This document shows positions 1 to 8,552 of a stretch of 64,000 nt of DNA, in pieces. A program made the position numbers and the translations under genes. The stretch covers positions 124,001 through 188,000 of the forward strand of contig DATNQM010000005.1 in NCBI GenBank assembly GCA_036704045.1. The letters are read 5' to 3'. Numbering within the stretch: position 1 is the first letter of the stretch; each line of letters begins with the position of its first letter. A model generated the notes under the pieces. The model was given only the letters and a program-made list of their open reading frames with translations, had not been told where the DNA came from and did no database searches. Source of the stretch: Ancylothrix sp036704045 (GTDB lineage: Bacteria > Cyanobacteriota > Cyanobacteriia > Cyanobacteriales > Oscillatoriaceae).

Positions 1-85
1 TCTCCTGTAGGCAAAAAAAGCGGGTTTTTCTGCAATATTTAAGCTTTTATCTGGATATCTAGGAAGAAACGCGGTTTCTAATTTT

Positions 86-1165
86 TTACTGTATTACCCA
101 TTGTACTTCGTGGGCTTCGGTGGGGCGGGGAATTTCTAAGCGGCTAGCTAATTTTTCTATGATATCTTCGGGTACTGGTTCGTTTCTTTGGCTATTTCTG
201 TTTAATAGTTCTTGTAGTGGGGCTTCTAAATAAATTAAGCGAATTTTGGCTTTGTAGTCTGTAAAAAATTCGATTAATTGTTGGCGCATTTGTCTGGTGG
301 TGTTGGTGGCGTTCCATACAAAGCTTTGCTGTTTTCTTAAATAGTCTTTTGCTCTTTTTTTGGCTAAGTTGACTACAAATGCTTGATTTTTTTCGGGGGA
401 GTTGTTAAGTTCTTTTCTAATTTTGTCTAGGGAAATTTCTGGGAAGTTTGAGAGGTTATTTTCTATCCAAGTGTCTTTACCACTAGCCGGTAGCCCCGCC
501 ATGAGGATGACTTGACACCGGCTATCATCAAAGGCTTGATAATTTGGATCAGTTTTGTCTTTGTGGAAATAAATAAACCGACTATAGCTGTCGGGAAATT
601 GCCAAGGTTTAGTAAGACAGTTATTTTCTTGACAATATTCCCGAAAAAATGTAATACGTTCAAATAATTCTTGTTGATCTGTACAAATTCTGCCTCCAAT
701 ATCTGCTTCAGCTAAAATTGCTAACCATTCACAGGTTATATTTTGGCTGGCTTTAATAATTTCGCGTTGCGGGTTTTCTTTATCCCAAAACCATAGGGGT
801 AAACCGTTGTTTTGGATAAGGGAAACTATTTTTTCTCTTTCCCAAAAGGGGGTGTTTTTTTGGTAGAGAATGTATCTAGCAAGTTGGGTTCCTTTCCGCC
901 CGTGTCCACGAGAAGTAATAATACCATTTTCGTCAATAGTAGTGGTAATTGGTTTGCCGATATCGTGTAATAAGGCTGCTGTAAAAAGAATATTTTTTTC
1001 GTTTTCAGACAATTGTTGCCATTGAGTAAGGGAAACAAGAGTTTCTACAACCATTTTTGTGTGAGTTAAAACATCTCCTTCGGCATGATAGAGAGGATTT
1101 TGAGGACAATTTCTGAGAGTTTCTAAACAGGGATATTCTGAAAAAATTTCCGTCCAATTAATCAT
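86..1165 (-). CDS. HD-domain / polynucleotide kinase fusion (HD-Pnk), RNA end-healing enzyme
   Basis: A 359-aa two-domain protein. The N-terminal half is an HD phosphohydrolase domain (H27, H35, the HD pair H67-D68 followed by IGK, and the later RGHGRKG around 86-92). The C-terminal third is a P-loop kinase with Walker A GLPASGKDT at 224-232 and a C-terminal lid ending RPTEAHEVQW. This order matches the characterised bacterial HD-Pnk of Runella slithyformis, in which the HD part removes 2',3'-cyclic or 2'/3' phosphates and the kinase phosphorylates 5'-OH ends. The activity here is inferred from that family. The gene lies 159 bp downstream of an RNA ligase on the same strand, so the two probably heal and seal broken RNA. 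The start ATG is at 1165; no strong ribosome site is visible. Confidence 0.85.
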   Translation of the reverse strand: MINWTEIFSEYPCLETLRNCPQNPLYHAEGDVLTHTKMVVETLVSLTQWQQLSENEKNILFTAALLHDIGKPITTTIDENGIITSRGHGRKGTQLARYILYQKNTPFWEREKIVSLIQNNGLPLWFWDKENPQREIIKASQNITCEWLAILAEADIGGRICTDQQELFERITFFREYCQENNCLTKPWQFPDSYSRFIYFHKDKTDPNYQAFDDSRCQVILMAGLPASGKDTWIENNLSNFPEISLDKIRKELNNSPEKNQAFVVNLAKKRAKDYLRKQQSFVWNATNTTRQMRQQLIEFFTDYKAKIRLIYLEAPLQELLNRNSQRNEPVPEDIIEKLASRLEIPRPTEAHEVQWVIQ

Positions 1166-1324
1166 AATTTTATCCGATTCTAATTTAGTTATTTTTATAA
1201 GAAATCAACTGAAACAAAAGCAAAAAGTCGTTATTTATGGGGTTTGTAAAACCTACATTTTTATATTATTTTTGTCATAAAACAACTAATTTACCCGAAG
1301 TTAAAATAAAAGTTTTGTGAATTT

Positions 1325-2104
1325 TTAAGAAAACAGATTTGTACTATTTTTCAATATATTCGGAATAATAGGCCGGCTTAACCAGTGAGTCTCTGAATTT
1401 TGAATAATAGTCAAAAAATTAGCGCGAACAAACTTAAATCTATCTTCCACAATACCATTTTCTTCTACTTTTAAATACAACCCCTCCATCAAATTACTAT
1501 TATCCGTTTCTTTCATCGCCCTTTCAACATCTAATTTCATCTCAATACAAGTTTTTTTTAAACGTTCTAAATGACCCGGATGGATAAAATTTGATTGCTG
1601 AATCATTTCTTTTAACTGCTTAGGAGATTTAATTTTTCCTTCATACAAAACCGGCACAGAAGTTATTGGCAAATTAGCCAAAATTTCCCGGCGTTTTTTT
1701 GTACTTAAAAATACCTGATTTTCTAAATCAAGGATATCATACTCCATAAAATAATGGGGCAAATTATCGTAAAAAACGGTATGTTTTGCATAAAGCCATT
1801 CGCCGTATAAAATATAACGAGTTCCCAAAACTTCCCAAAGGGGGCCGGTTAAAGTATAAGCCCATTGTTTGAATAAATTAAAATGTTTTTCTCTGACACC
1901 GCCGGTGAGATAATGACCGCGACTTTGTAGTAACATTTGACCGGCTTCATTAAAACTAATGCCGGTATTGGCACCATCTACCTTTTCTTCTACCACCACA
2001 TAGCGATTTTCTAAAACCTTAAAACGTACACTTTCTAAATCTTCATCTCCTGGCTGAAAACGTGAACCTTCAATATGGTAAGTTCGAGGATATTTAAACA
2101 TCAT
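1325..2104 (-). CDS. ATP-dependent RNA ligase family protein
   Basis: About 259 aa. Nucleotidyl-transferase motifs are visible in order: motif I EEKVDGANTG near residues 40-49 with the adenylated lysine, motif Ia-like LQSRGHYLTGG, motif III YGEWLYAKH followed by FMEYDILD, motif IV EGLYLKVEE, and motif V DRFKFVR. The length and the lack of a DNA-ligase OB/zinc region fit a small RNA ligase. The frame opens with TTG at 2107, but ATG at 2104 has AAGG five bases upstream and is preferred. It is the first gene of a pair with the HD-Pnk protein and follows glutathione reductase after a hairpin terminator, so it probably has its own promoter. Substrate unknown; tRNA or rRNA cleaved by stress ribonucleases is a reasonable guess. 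Confidence 0.85.
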   Translation of the reverse strand: MMFKYPRTYHIEGSRFQPGDEDLESVRFKVLENRYVVVEEKVDGANTGISFNEAGQMLLQSRGHYLTGGVREKHFNLFKQWAYTLTGPLWEVLGTRYILYGEWLYAKHTVFYDNLPHYFMEYDILDLENQVFLSTKKRREILANLPITSVPVLYEGKIKSPKQLKEMIQQSNFIHPGHLERLKKTCIEMKLDVERAMKETDNSNLMEGLYLKVEENGIVEDRFKFVRANFLTIIQNSETHWLSRPIIPNILKNSTNLFS

Positions 2105-2124
2105 CAAAACCTTATTGTATATAC

Positions 2125-2170
2125 TTTTTTAACCGCAGACAAAAAATAGCTTTGATCTGCGGTTAAAAAT
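2125..2170 (-). terminator. Hairpin terminator after glutathione reductase
   Basis: A perfect 14-bp inverted repeat (arms TTTTTAACCGCAGA at 2126-2139 and its complement at 2156-2169). Read on the minus strand it ends in a T run just past the gor stop codon. It separates gor from the RNA ligase gene. Confidence 0.7.
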
Positions 2171-2180
2171 CTACTTTAAA

Positions 2181-3533
2181 TTATCGTAAAGTCACAAACT
2201 CTTCCGCCGTAGAAGGATGAATGCCAATAGTAGCATCAAAATCCTTTTTCGTTGCCCCCATTTTAACAGCAATTGCAATGCCTTGGATTACCTCCGCAGC
2301 ATCTTTACCCACCATGTGAACACCTAAAATTTTGTCAGTTGTTGTCTCCACCACAAGTTTAACCATTACCTTTTCATCCACATCGGGCAAACTATAAAAC
2401 ATCGGACGAAACCGGCCCCGATATATCTTAACATTCTCTCCGAATTTTGCTTTTGCCTCCGCTTCTGTCATTCCCACCGTAGCAGCTTCGGGCTGAGAAA
2501 ATACCGCAGATGCAACATTTTCATGGCTAAGAGAACGCGGAATATGACCAAAAACTGTATCTGCAAAAGCCCGTCCCTCACCAATAGCAACCGGAGTTAA
2601 ATTAATGCGATCTGTACAGTCTCCCACCGCATAAATATTTGGTTGACTTGTACTACTATCCTCCTTAACAACAATCGCACCTTTAACAGTTTCTACTCCT
2701 GCATTTTCCAATGCCAATTTATCTAAAAGTGGCTTGCGTCCAAGGGCACACAAAATTGCATCAGCCATTATTATTTCTTCTTTATCACCCACCAGCACCG
2801 AAATTTTTAAACCCTCCTCTGTTTTTTCTATTTTAAGTTTATCCATCTCCGCATTTGCAACCACATTAATACCATGTTTTATCATTCCTTGTTGAATATC
2901 TGTTCTGACATCTTCATCAAAACCCCTCAATATTAAATCCCGGCGGATAATTTGTGTTACTTCCGATCCCAAGCCATTCATAATACAGGCAAACTCTACA
3001 CCAATATAACCTCCTCCTAGCACAACAAACCGCTTTGGTTGTTCTTGTAATAAAAACATTTCTCGCGACGTAATAGTGTGTTCAATTCCCGGTATATTAG
3101 GTTTAGTTGCTTCTCCACCTACAGCAATTAAAATCTTATCGGCAGTAATTTTTTTATCCCCAATTTCCACAGTATGGGCATCAACAAATTTAGCAAAACC
3201 TGAAATTAATTCTACACCGGCTTTTTCCAAATAACTAATATGTAAGGCACTCAAACGGCGTACTTCTTTATCTACTGCACCCACCAACTTTGCCCAATCA
3301 AAACTCGGTTCAACTTTACCCCAACCATAGCCCATTGCATCTTCATATAAATGAGAAAAATTAGAGGCATAAACCATCAATTTTTTTGGAACACATCCGC
3401 GTATAACACAAGTTCCGCCAACTAAATCACCTTCTGCAATTGCAACTTTGGCACCATAGGATGCAGCCCGTTTAGAACTGGCGAGTCCGCCGGAACCGGC
3501 CCCAATCACGAATAAATCATAATCATAGCTCAT
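2181..3533 (-). CDS. gor: Glutathione reductase (NADPH)
   Basis: Reduces glutathione disulfide with NADPH in the cytosol. The protein starts MSYDYDLFVIGAGSGG (FAD-binding GxGxxG). It has the redox-active disulfide GGTCVIRGCVP (C-x4-C), the second dinucleotide fold GGGYIGVEFA, and the C-terminal HPSTAEEFVTLR motif with the catalytic histidine contributed across the dimer. Length is 450 aa, normal for cyanobacterial Gor. The open frame extends 21 codons further upstream (3596), but AAGGAG lies eight bases before the ATG at 3533, so that start is chosen. It is monocistronic, with a strong hairpin behind it. Confidence 0.95.
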   Translation of the reverse strand: MSYDYDLFVIGAGSGGLASSKRAASYGAKVAIAEGDLVGGTCVIRGCVPKKLMVYASNFSHLYEDAMGYGWGKVEPSFDWAKLVGAVDKEVRRLSALHISYLEKAGVELISGFAKFVDAHTVEIGDKKITADKILIAVGGEATKPNIPGIEHTITSREMFLLQEQPKRFVVLGGGYIGVEFACIMNGLGSEVTQIIRRDLILRGFDEDVRTDIQQGMIKHGINVVANAEMDKLKIEKTEEGLKISVLVGDKEEIIMADAILCALGRKPLLDKLALENAGVETVKGAIVVKEDSSTSQPNIYAVGDCTDRINLTPVAIGEGRAFADTVFGHIPRSLSHENVASAVFSQPEAATVGMTEAEAKAKFGENVKIYRGRFRPMFYSLPDVDEKVMVKLVVETTTDKILGVHMVGKDAAEVIQGIAIAVKMGATKKDFDATIGIHPSTAEEFVTLR

Positions 3534-4473
3534 GCACATTACTCCTTGATTTTTTGATTTAGTTTTATTGTGCCATAAATCTAAAGTTTTTGCCAAATAA
3601 ATATAATTTTAAATTAATTGAAATAATAAATTAATTGATGTTTTGACTAGGCAATTGAAACAAATCACAGTTTCTCTCAGACAACGCTTGTAGTGTGCGG
3701 AAGTTGTATGAAAAAAGAATTCTGTAAAAACAAATAATAAAGGCCAATTTTTCCACTTTCTATCACACGGTTTTTCCATTGTAGAAAGCACAAAAAAACT
3801 CATCTCTACCCCCGTTATCAAGGAAAAATTAACCTCTTTAAAACCCCACCTTACTAAGGGGGGCTGGGGGGTTCAAAGGAAAAATTAACGTCTTTAAAAC
3901 CCCACCTTACTAAGGGGGGCTGGGGGGTTCAATAGTAACTAAAAATCATAAAAACATAACACAACAATCTATATAAACTTAATCTTCCGTAGAAACACGC
4001 AAAACTCTCATCGTAAAAATACTTAGTCCCTGATAGTATTTGTACAGATGGCTGAACTTTTTGCCATTTATTCCTTTACACGGATGTCGAAAAAACAGAT
4101 CTATTTCTATAATTATTATTAAAAGCCTTCAACTAAAAACCCAACTTTTGAGCCAAAATTTAAAGAAATCAACAAGTGTGATAACAGTCACAAAAACTTA
4201 TTCAAAAACAAGTAAAACTATTGCAGTAAGACCTAAACATAGGAACTACTAGAGGAATTAATGTAACCCTGCAAAACTCAAACAACCTCTATAAAAAACA
4301 GTGAAATTAAGATACCTAGCTTAAAAAACTAAGCAAATTGGCGGAAGACGTAAAAATTCAAAAAACGTAAAATAGAAATCAGATAAACCTAAAAATTATT
4401 AACTCAAAACTGACAACTAACACGTCAAATTAAATTAACCATTGTCACCCAAAAAACACTAAAAACCCAACCT
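3534..4473. other. Long intergenic region with no supported gene
   Basis: About 900 bases between the divergently transcribed gor and the PatA-like gene. It holds the 56-bp tandem repeat at 3820-3931 and otherwise AT-rich sequence. Two short open frames here (3609-3821 minus, 4040-4252 plus) have no ribosome site and no recognisable protein character. Confidence 0.6.
3820..3931. repeat. Two tandem copies of a 56-bp intergenic repeat
   Basis: Units 3820-3875 and 3876-3931 are identical except for one base (AACCTC versus AACGTC). Each contains CCCCACCTTACTAAGGGGGG followed by CTGGGGGGTTC. This C/G-run type of element is commonly dispersed between genes in filamentous cyanobacteria. A degenerate relative is at 32234-32258. 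Confidence 0.85.
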
Positions 4474-5658
4474 ATGAACACCAAAATATCGTCAGCTTCC
4501 ACACAGATAAATGAACAATCACAGAACATGATTTCACCGGCAAAAGCACTCACCAGCATAGTTAACAAAAAACTCACCGGCCGATTAACCATAGGCGATC
4601 CCAACGACACCTCAGTATTTTGGCGAGTATATTTTGGGAACGGACAAGTACATTTTGCCTCTAGCGCAATGGGACACCTAGAACGTTTACCCTACCTCCT
4701 TCAGTGGTACTATCCCGAACTAGAAATAGTCTCAATGGAAAAATTTTCCTCCGACTACGAAGTAATTTGTCATTACTGGCAAACCGCTGCAATTTCCTTA
4801 CAACAAGCCCGTAAACTATTAATGTGGCTCACAGAAGAAGCCTTTGTTCAAATATTATCAATACCCCAAGCCACCCTACAATTTGAAAAAAACCTAGGAC
4901 TCGACCCCATATTACTCTCGCTTCCCCTCAAAGAAATTGTCACACCCGTTAAAGGATTCATCCATCAATGGGCCAAACTGAATACAGAAATAACCTCACC
5001 ATTCCAAAGACCTATCGTTCAAGACATCGAAAAACTTTGTAAACTAATATGGCCGAAAATAGGTGACCTACAATTTCTTAAAACCTTCGCCAAAGTCATC
5101 AGAAAAAACCTCAGCCTTTACGAAACCGCATCCCTCTTAAAAATCGACACCTTATCTCTCGCCACCCTCTTAAAACCGGCCATAAAATCAGGCTTAGTCA
5201 ACATGACTAGCTATGAACAACCCCAACGCCATAACCGTACCCTCATCGCCTGTATTGACGACAGCAAAACCGCCCAACGCCAAGTTAAACTCACCCTCGA
5301 AGCCAGCGGTTATCAAGTCTTAAACCTTACCAGTCCAACCACAGCCCTAACAATATTAGCCCAACAAAAACCAGCCTTAATTTTACTTGACATAAATATG
5401 CCCGACATCAGCGGCTATGAACTCTGCAAAATATTACGAAACTCCAACCTCCTCAAAGACATTCCTATAGTCATGGTCACCGGCAGAGACGGTATAGTAG
5501 ATAAACTCCGAGCCAAAATGGTTGGGGCTACCGACTACCTCACCAAACCCTTTTATCCCCAACAACTCCTCAACACCATCCATCACAACCTCCATAGCCC
5601 CACACACCAGACAGCCCAAACCCGAATTGATATCCAGCCCTGTAATGCCTGTGCATAA
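4474..5658 (+). CDS. PatA-like response regulator (PATAN domain + receiver domain)
   Basis: 394 aa. Residues about 20-240 resemble the PATAN/DUF4388 region of PatA, PixG and PilG (FWRVYFGNGQVHFASS near the start). Residues about 255-375 are a CheY-type receiver: IACIDDSKTAQ acidic pair, phosphoacceptor aspartate in LILLDINMPDISGYE, conserved threonine in VMVTGRDG, lysine in LTKPF. It is the first gene of a cluster with CheW, an MCP and CheA, the order found in cyanobacterial pil, pix and hmp operons that control pilus motility. No DNA-binding domain; output is probably protein-protein. The ATG at 4474 lacks an obvious ribosome site. Confidence 0.85.
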   Translation: MNTKISSASTQINEQSQNMISPAKALTSIVNKKLTGRLTIGDPNDTSVFWRVYFGNGQVHFASSAMGHLERLPYLLQWYYPELEIVSMEKFSSDYEVICHYWQTAAISLQQARKLLMWLTEEAFVQILSIPQATLQFEKNLGLDPILLSLPLKEIVTPVKGFIHQWAKLNTEITSPFQRPIVQDIEKLCKLIWPKIGDLQFLKTFAKVIRKNLSLYETASLLKIDTLSLATLLKPAIKSGLVNMTSYEQPQRHNRTLIACIDDSKTAQRQVKLTLEASGYQVLNLTSPTTALTILAQQKPALILLDINMPDISGYELCKILRNSNLLKDIPIVMVTGRDGIVDKLRAKMVGATDYLTKPFYPQQLLNTIHHNLHSPTHQTAQTRIDIQPCNACA

Positions 5659-5723
5659 ACCACCAAAATAGTAAAATATAACTATCCAACCTATGGATTT
5701 ATTCCGCCTTTCCTGATATTCCT

Positions 5724-6215
5724 TTGAAAGACTACTTCTGTATTCAGTTACGGCAGTCCGCTCGTTTAGCACTTCCCATAGACAATGTAGCAGAAGTTTT
5801 GAGCGTACCTTACGGAGAAATTTGTCCCATCCCCGGAGTTCCCACAGCCTTACTTGGTGTCATCACCCAAAATGGACAACTGATCTGGGTATTAGAACTT
5901 GGAGACTTACTCAGCGAAATGCTGGGGCTGGCTCCCTCGCCAATCGATTATGCTAAATGGGATACCCTCACATTGCTTTTAATTATCAACTCTCCCAACA
6001 ACCAAAAAGGTGTTTCCCTTCAAAAACTCGCTTGTGTTGTCTCTGGACTCAAAGGAGTTGTAGAGATAAATAAAACAAATATTAGCGCCATTCCCGAACA
6101 CTTTTCCCCCGCCTTTAGTTCTTTTCTCGCAGGTATAGTTAAAACAGAAGACCAACCTATCGCTGTTTTAAATGTCTCAGCAGTTTTTGCCGCCCTGCGA
6201 CTCGCCGAACCCTAA
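5724..6215 (+). CDS. cheW: CheW-like chemosensory adaptor
   Basis: 163 aa, one CheW domain. It couples the downstream MCP to the CheA kinase. Visible features are the beta-barrel start KDYFCIQLRQSARLALPIDNV, then PIPGVPTALLGVITQNGQLIWVLELGDLL, the usual GVxNxxGxxVPVxDL region. The frame starts with TTG at 5724; no ATG or GTG is available between the upstream in-frame stop and that point, and PixI/PilI relatives begin at the same place, so a TTG start is likely. It lies 65 bp after the PatA-like gene. In relatives a separate CheY gene usually sits between these two; it is absent here. Confidence 0.85.
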   Translation: MKDYFCIQLRQSARLALPIDNVAEVLSVPYGEICPIPGVPTALLGVITQNGQLIWVLELGDLLSEMLGLAPSPIDYAKWDTLTLLLIINSPNNQKGVSLQKLACVVSGLKGVVEINKTNISAIPEHFSPAFSSFLAGIVKTEDQPIAVLNVSAVFAALRLAEP

Positions 6216-6405
6216 GCCAAAATAAAAACATCAAACCAGTCAAATTTCCTACACGCCGGTTGATATAAATTTTTTAAAAGTTTAAAACATTTTCTTTCTT
6301 AAACTCATTCCTCGCTCAAAAAACATCCGGTAAAATATTCCTTACTCATCAAAACTTGATTTTATTTTTTAAACTATTTAATCCCTAATCCCCCATTATA
6401 CTCTA

Positions 6406-8550
6406 ATGTTAGAAACCATAGATGCACTTAAAGAACAAATCAATCAAAACCCTAGTGATTGGATAGCAAAAATCCATCTAGCAGAAGCTTTAAGCCAGCA
6501 GGGTCGTTTAGAAGAAGCCAAAGCGCTTTACTCGGAAATTGCCAATGCCGATCCAGGGGGAGTTTTTTCATCTAGTGGAGCTTTTTTACCCCCCGAAAAT
6601 CAGCTAATTTCTACGCCAGAAATTTATCAGACAGACTATAGTAATTCGGCGCTAAAAACAAATTTTTCAAACCAGTTCAAAGATTTTTGGATACGACAAA
6701 AAATCCTAAAATTTTTGAGAGATAAACCTATTCTCCAAAAACAACTAATCTTTTTTTTAATTACTCAATTTTTAAGCTTAGGTTTTGTAGCTACAGCCGG
6801 ATTTTTTTTGATAGGAACTATTAGTAGGGATCAAAAAAATATCGCGGTTTCTCAGGCTCAACTAGCGGCAACAGAAAGTTTTTATAAAACCCAAAACAAA
6901 GAAAAAACAGCTACAGAAAACACAATCAAAACCTTTAATGGAGGCTACAGCGCTATTTATAAAAAAGCCAATAACACAGGTTTTGAACTGCTGTCTGCTA
7001 CAGGAAATATAGGGAAAAACAGTCAAGAAATTTACCCAAAGCTAAAAGAACTATTAACAAAAGCCGGTAATAGTCCAGAAAAATTACTCACTCACCGGCT
7101 GACAATAAACAACAAAACCTACAACTTTAGCGCCAAAGCCCTCCAACCTAAAAGCGCTAACACTCCTAGCGTAATTCTCCTTCGAGGCACCGCAGAAAAC
7201 CTCAAAAATCCCCCTTTGACAGATATTATTACGATCACCGGCCTGCTAGTTTTAATTAGTGTTATTTTCGCCATAGAACTTTGGCTACTAGCATTGCTTA
7301 GCAAAACTCTTACCCAACCTCTTCAAAAAATTACACAAGCCACCACAGACTTTGCAAGAGGAAATCGCAGTGTACGGGCCACTCTCACCGGCAAAGACGA
7401 AATTAGAGAACTTGCAGAAAGTTTCAACAACCTTACCGGCACCCTCAACGCCGCCATTGGCAGCCTAGAAGAACAAACACGCCGTTTTCAAAGCGAAGCC
7501 GCCTTTCAAAAACGCGAAAAAGAACGCCTCCAACAAGGCATGAATTTATTACTAACCCGCCTTCTGGTTGCCAAACAAGGAGATTTAGCCATAAAAGTGC
7601 CGGTGGAAAGCGATCTCGAAACCAGTAGTGGGGCTATCTTGCGAGAACTCGCCCTAGCCATTAACGCTACCATCGACAACCTCCGCGAAATTGTTAGCAG
7701 TGTTCAAAGCGCCGCCAACCAAGTCCACACAAACGCCACCCGCAGCACACAAAAAGTACAAGCCCTCTCCATTAACGCTAGTAACCAAACCAAAACCATT
7801 AACACCGCCCTCAATGCGGTGGCTAATATGGGCCGGTCTATGCAAACTATTGCCAGCGCCACCCTCAAAGCCGCTGTCGTTGCCCGTCAAGGGGCCGTTC
7901 AATCTTTAGATGGAAATAAAATTATTGCTCAAACTGTCAACAGCATATATGAAGTACAGGATGTTGTGGGCCACGCCTCTAAAAAAGTCCGCTACCTGGC
8001 CGAGTCATCTCAAGAAATTTATAAAATTGTTTATATAATTGCTGGAATTTCGGAAAAAACTAACTTATTGGCTTTTAATGCTTCTATTGCTGCCGCCCGC
8101 GCCGGTGAGAATGGCCAAGTTTTTCGCGTTGTCGCCGGCGAAGTCCAACGTTTAGCCGAACGAGTCAGTGAGTCAGCCAAAGAAATTGAAAATTTATTAA
8201 GTTCTATTCAAGAAGCCAGCCATGAAGCCCTACAAACAATGGATGAAGCTTCTCAAAGTGTAGACGTCAGCATTAAAGCTGTCGTTAAAACTCAAGACAC
8301 TCTCGCCAATTTAACGACCATCAATCAAAACATTAATCAGCTTTTACAGTCTATTTCAGCAAGTACCGTTTCTCAGGCCCAATCTTCTCAACAAGTTAAT
8401 CAAACTATGCAAGCTACCACTGCCATTGCTGAAACAACCTCTGCTGAATCCCAAATTGTTGCCCAAACCCTGCGCGAATTGGTCGTTGTCGCGCAAGCTT
8501 TACAAGAATCTGTCGCCCGGTTTCGCGCCGATAACGACCGTTCTCGTTAA
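6406..8550 (+). CDS. Methyl-accepting chemotaxis protein, PilJ/HmpD type with N-terminal TPR-like segment
   Basis: 714 aa. Residues 5-50 read as a TPR-like helical pair (SDWIAKIHLAEALSQQGRLE). TM1 is about 114-138 and TM2 about 272-298, enclosing a roughly 130-residue extracytoplasmic region without a recognised sensor fold. A HAMP domain follows (about 300-350), then the MA signalling coiled coil with its hairpin tip around NLLAFNASIAAARAGENGQ. There are no GAF domains, so it resembles PilJ/HmpD rather than the phototaxis receptor PixJ. It ends two bases before the earliest CheA start. The cytoplasmic TPR-like head before TM1 could bind a pilus or polarity protein (inference). Confidence 0.88.
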   Translation: MLETIDALKEQINQNPSDWIAKIHLAEALSQQGRLEEAKALYSEIANADPGGVFSSSGAFLPPENQLISTPEIYQTDYSNSALKTNFSNQFKDFWIRQKILKFLRDKPILQKQLIFFLITQFLSLGFVATAGFFLIGTISRDQKNIAVSQAQLAATESFYKTQNKEKTATENTIKTFNGGYSAIYKKANNTGFELLSATGNIGKNSQEIYPKLKELLTKAGNSPEKLLTHRLTINNKTYNFSAKALQPKSANTPSVILLRGTAENLKNPPLTDIITITGLLVLISVIFAIELWLLALLSKTLTQPLQKITQATTDFARGNRSVRATLTGKDEIRELAESFNNLTGTLNAAIGSLEEQTRRFQSEAAFQKREKERLQQGMNLLLTRLLVAKQGDLAIKVPVESDLETSSGAILRELALAINATIDNLREIVSSVQSAANQVHTNATRSTQKVQALSINASNQTKTINTALNAVANMGRSMQTIASATLKAAVVARQGAVQSLDGNKIIAQTVNSIYEVQDVVGHASKKVRYLAESSQEIYKIVYIIAGISEKTNLLAFNASIAAARAGENGQVFRVVAGEVQRLAERVSESAKEIENLLSSIQEASHEALQTMDEASQSVDVSIKAVVKTQDTLANLTTINQNINQLLQSISASTVSQAQSSQQVNQTMQATTAIAETTSAESQIVAQTLRELVVVAQALQESVARFRADNDRSR

Positions 8551-8552
8551 AC

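Noticed and set aside
3609..3821. 70-aa open frame on the minus strand
   Set aside because: Cysteine/phenylalanine-rich translation of spacer sequence ending at the tandem repeat; no supporting signals.
4040..4252. 70-aa open frame on the plus strand
   Set aside because: No ribosome site, no domain or signal peptide, AT-rich spacer composition.
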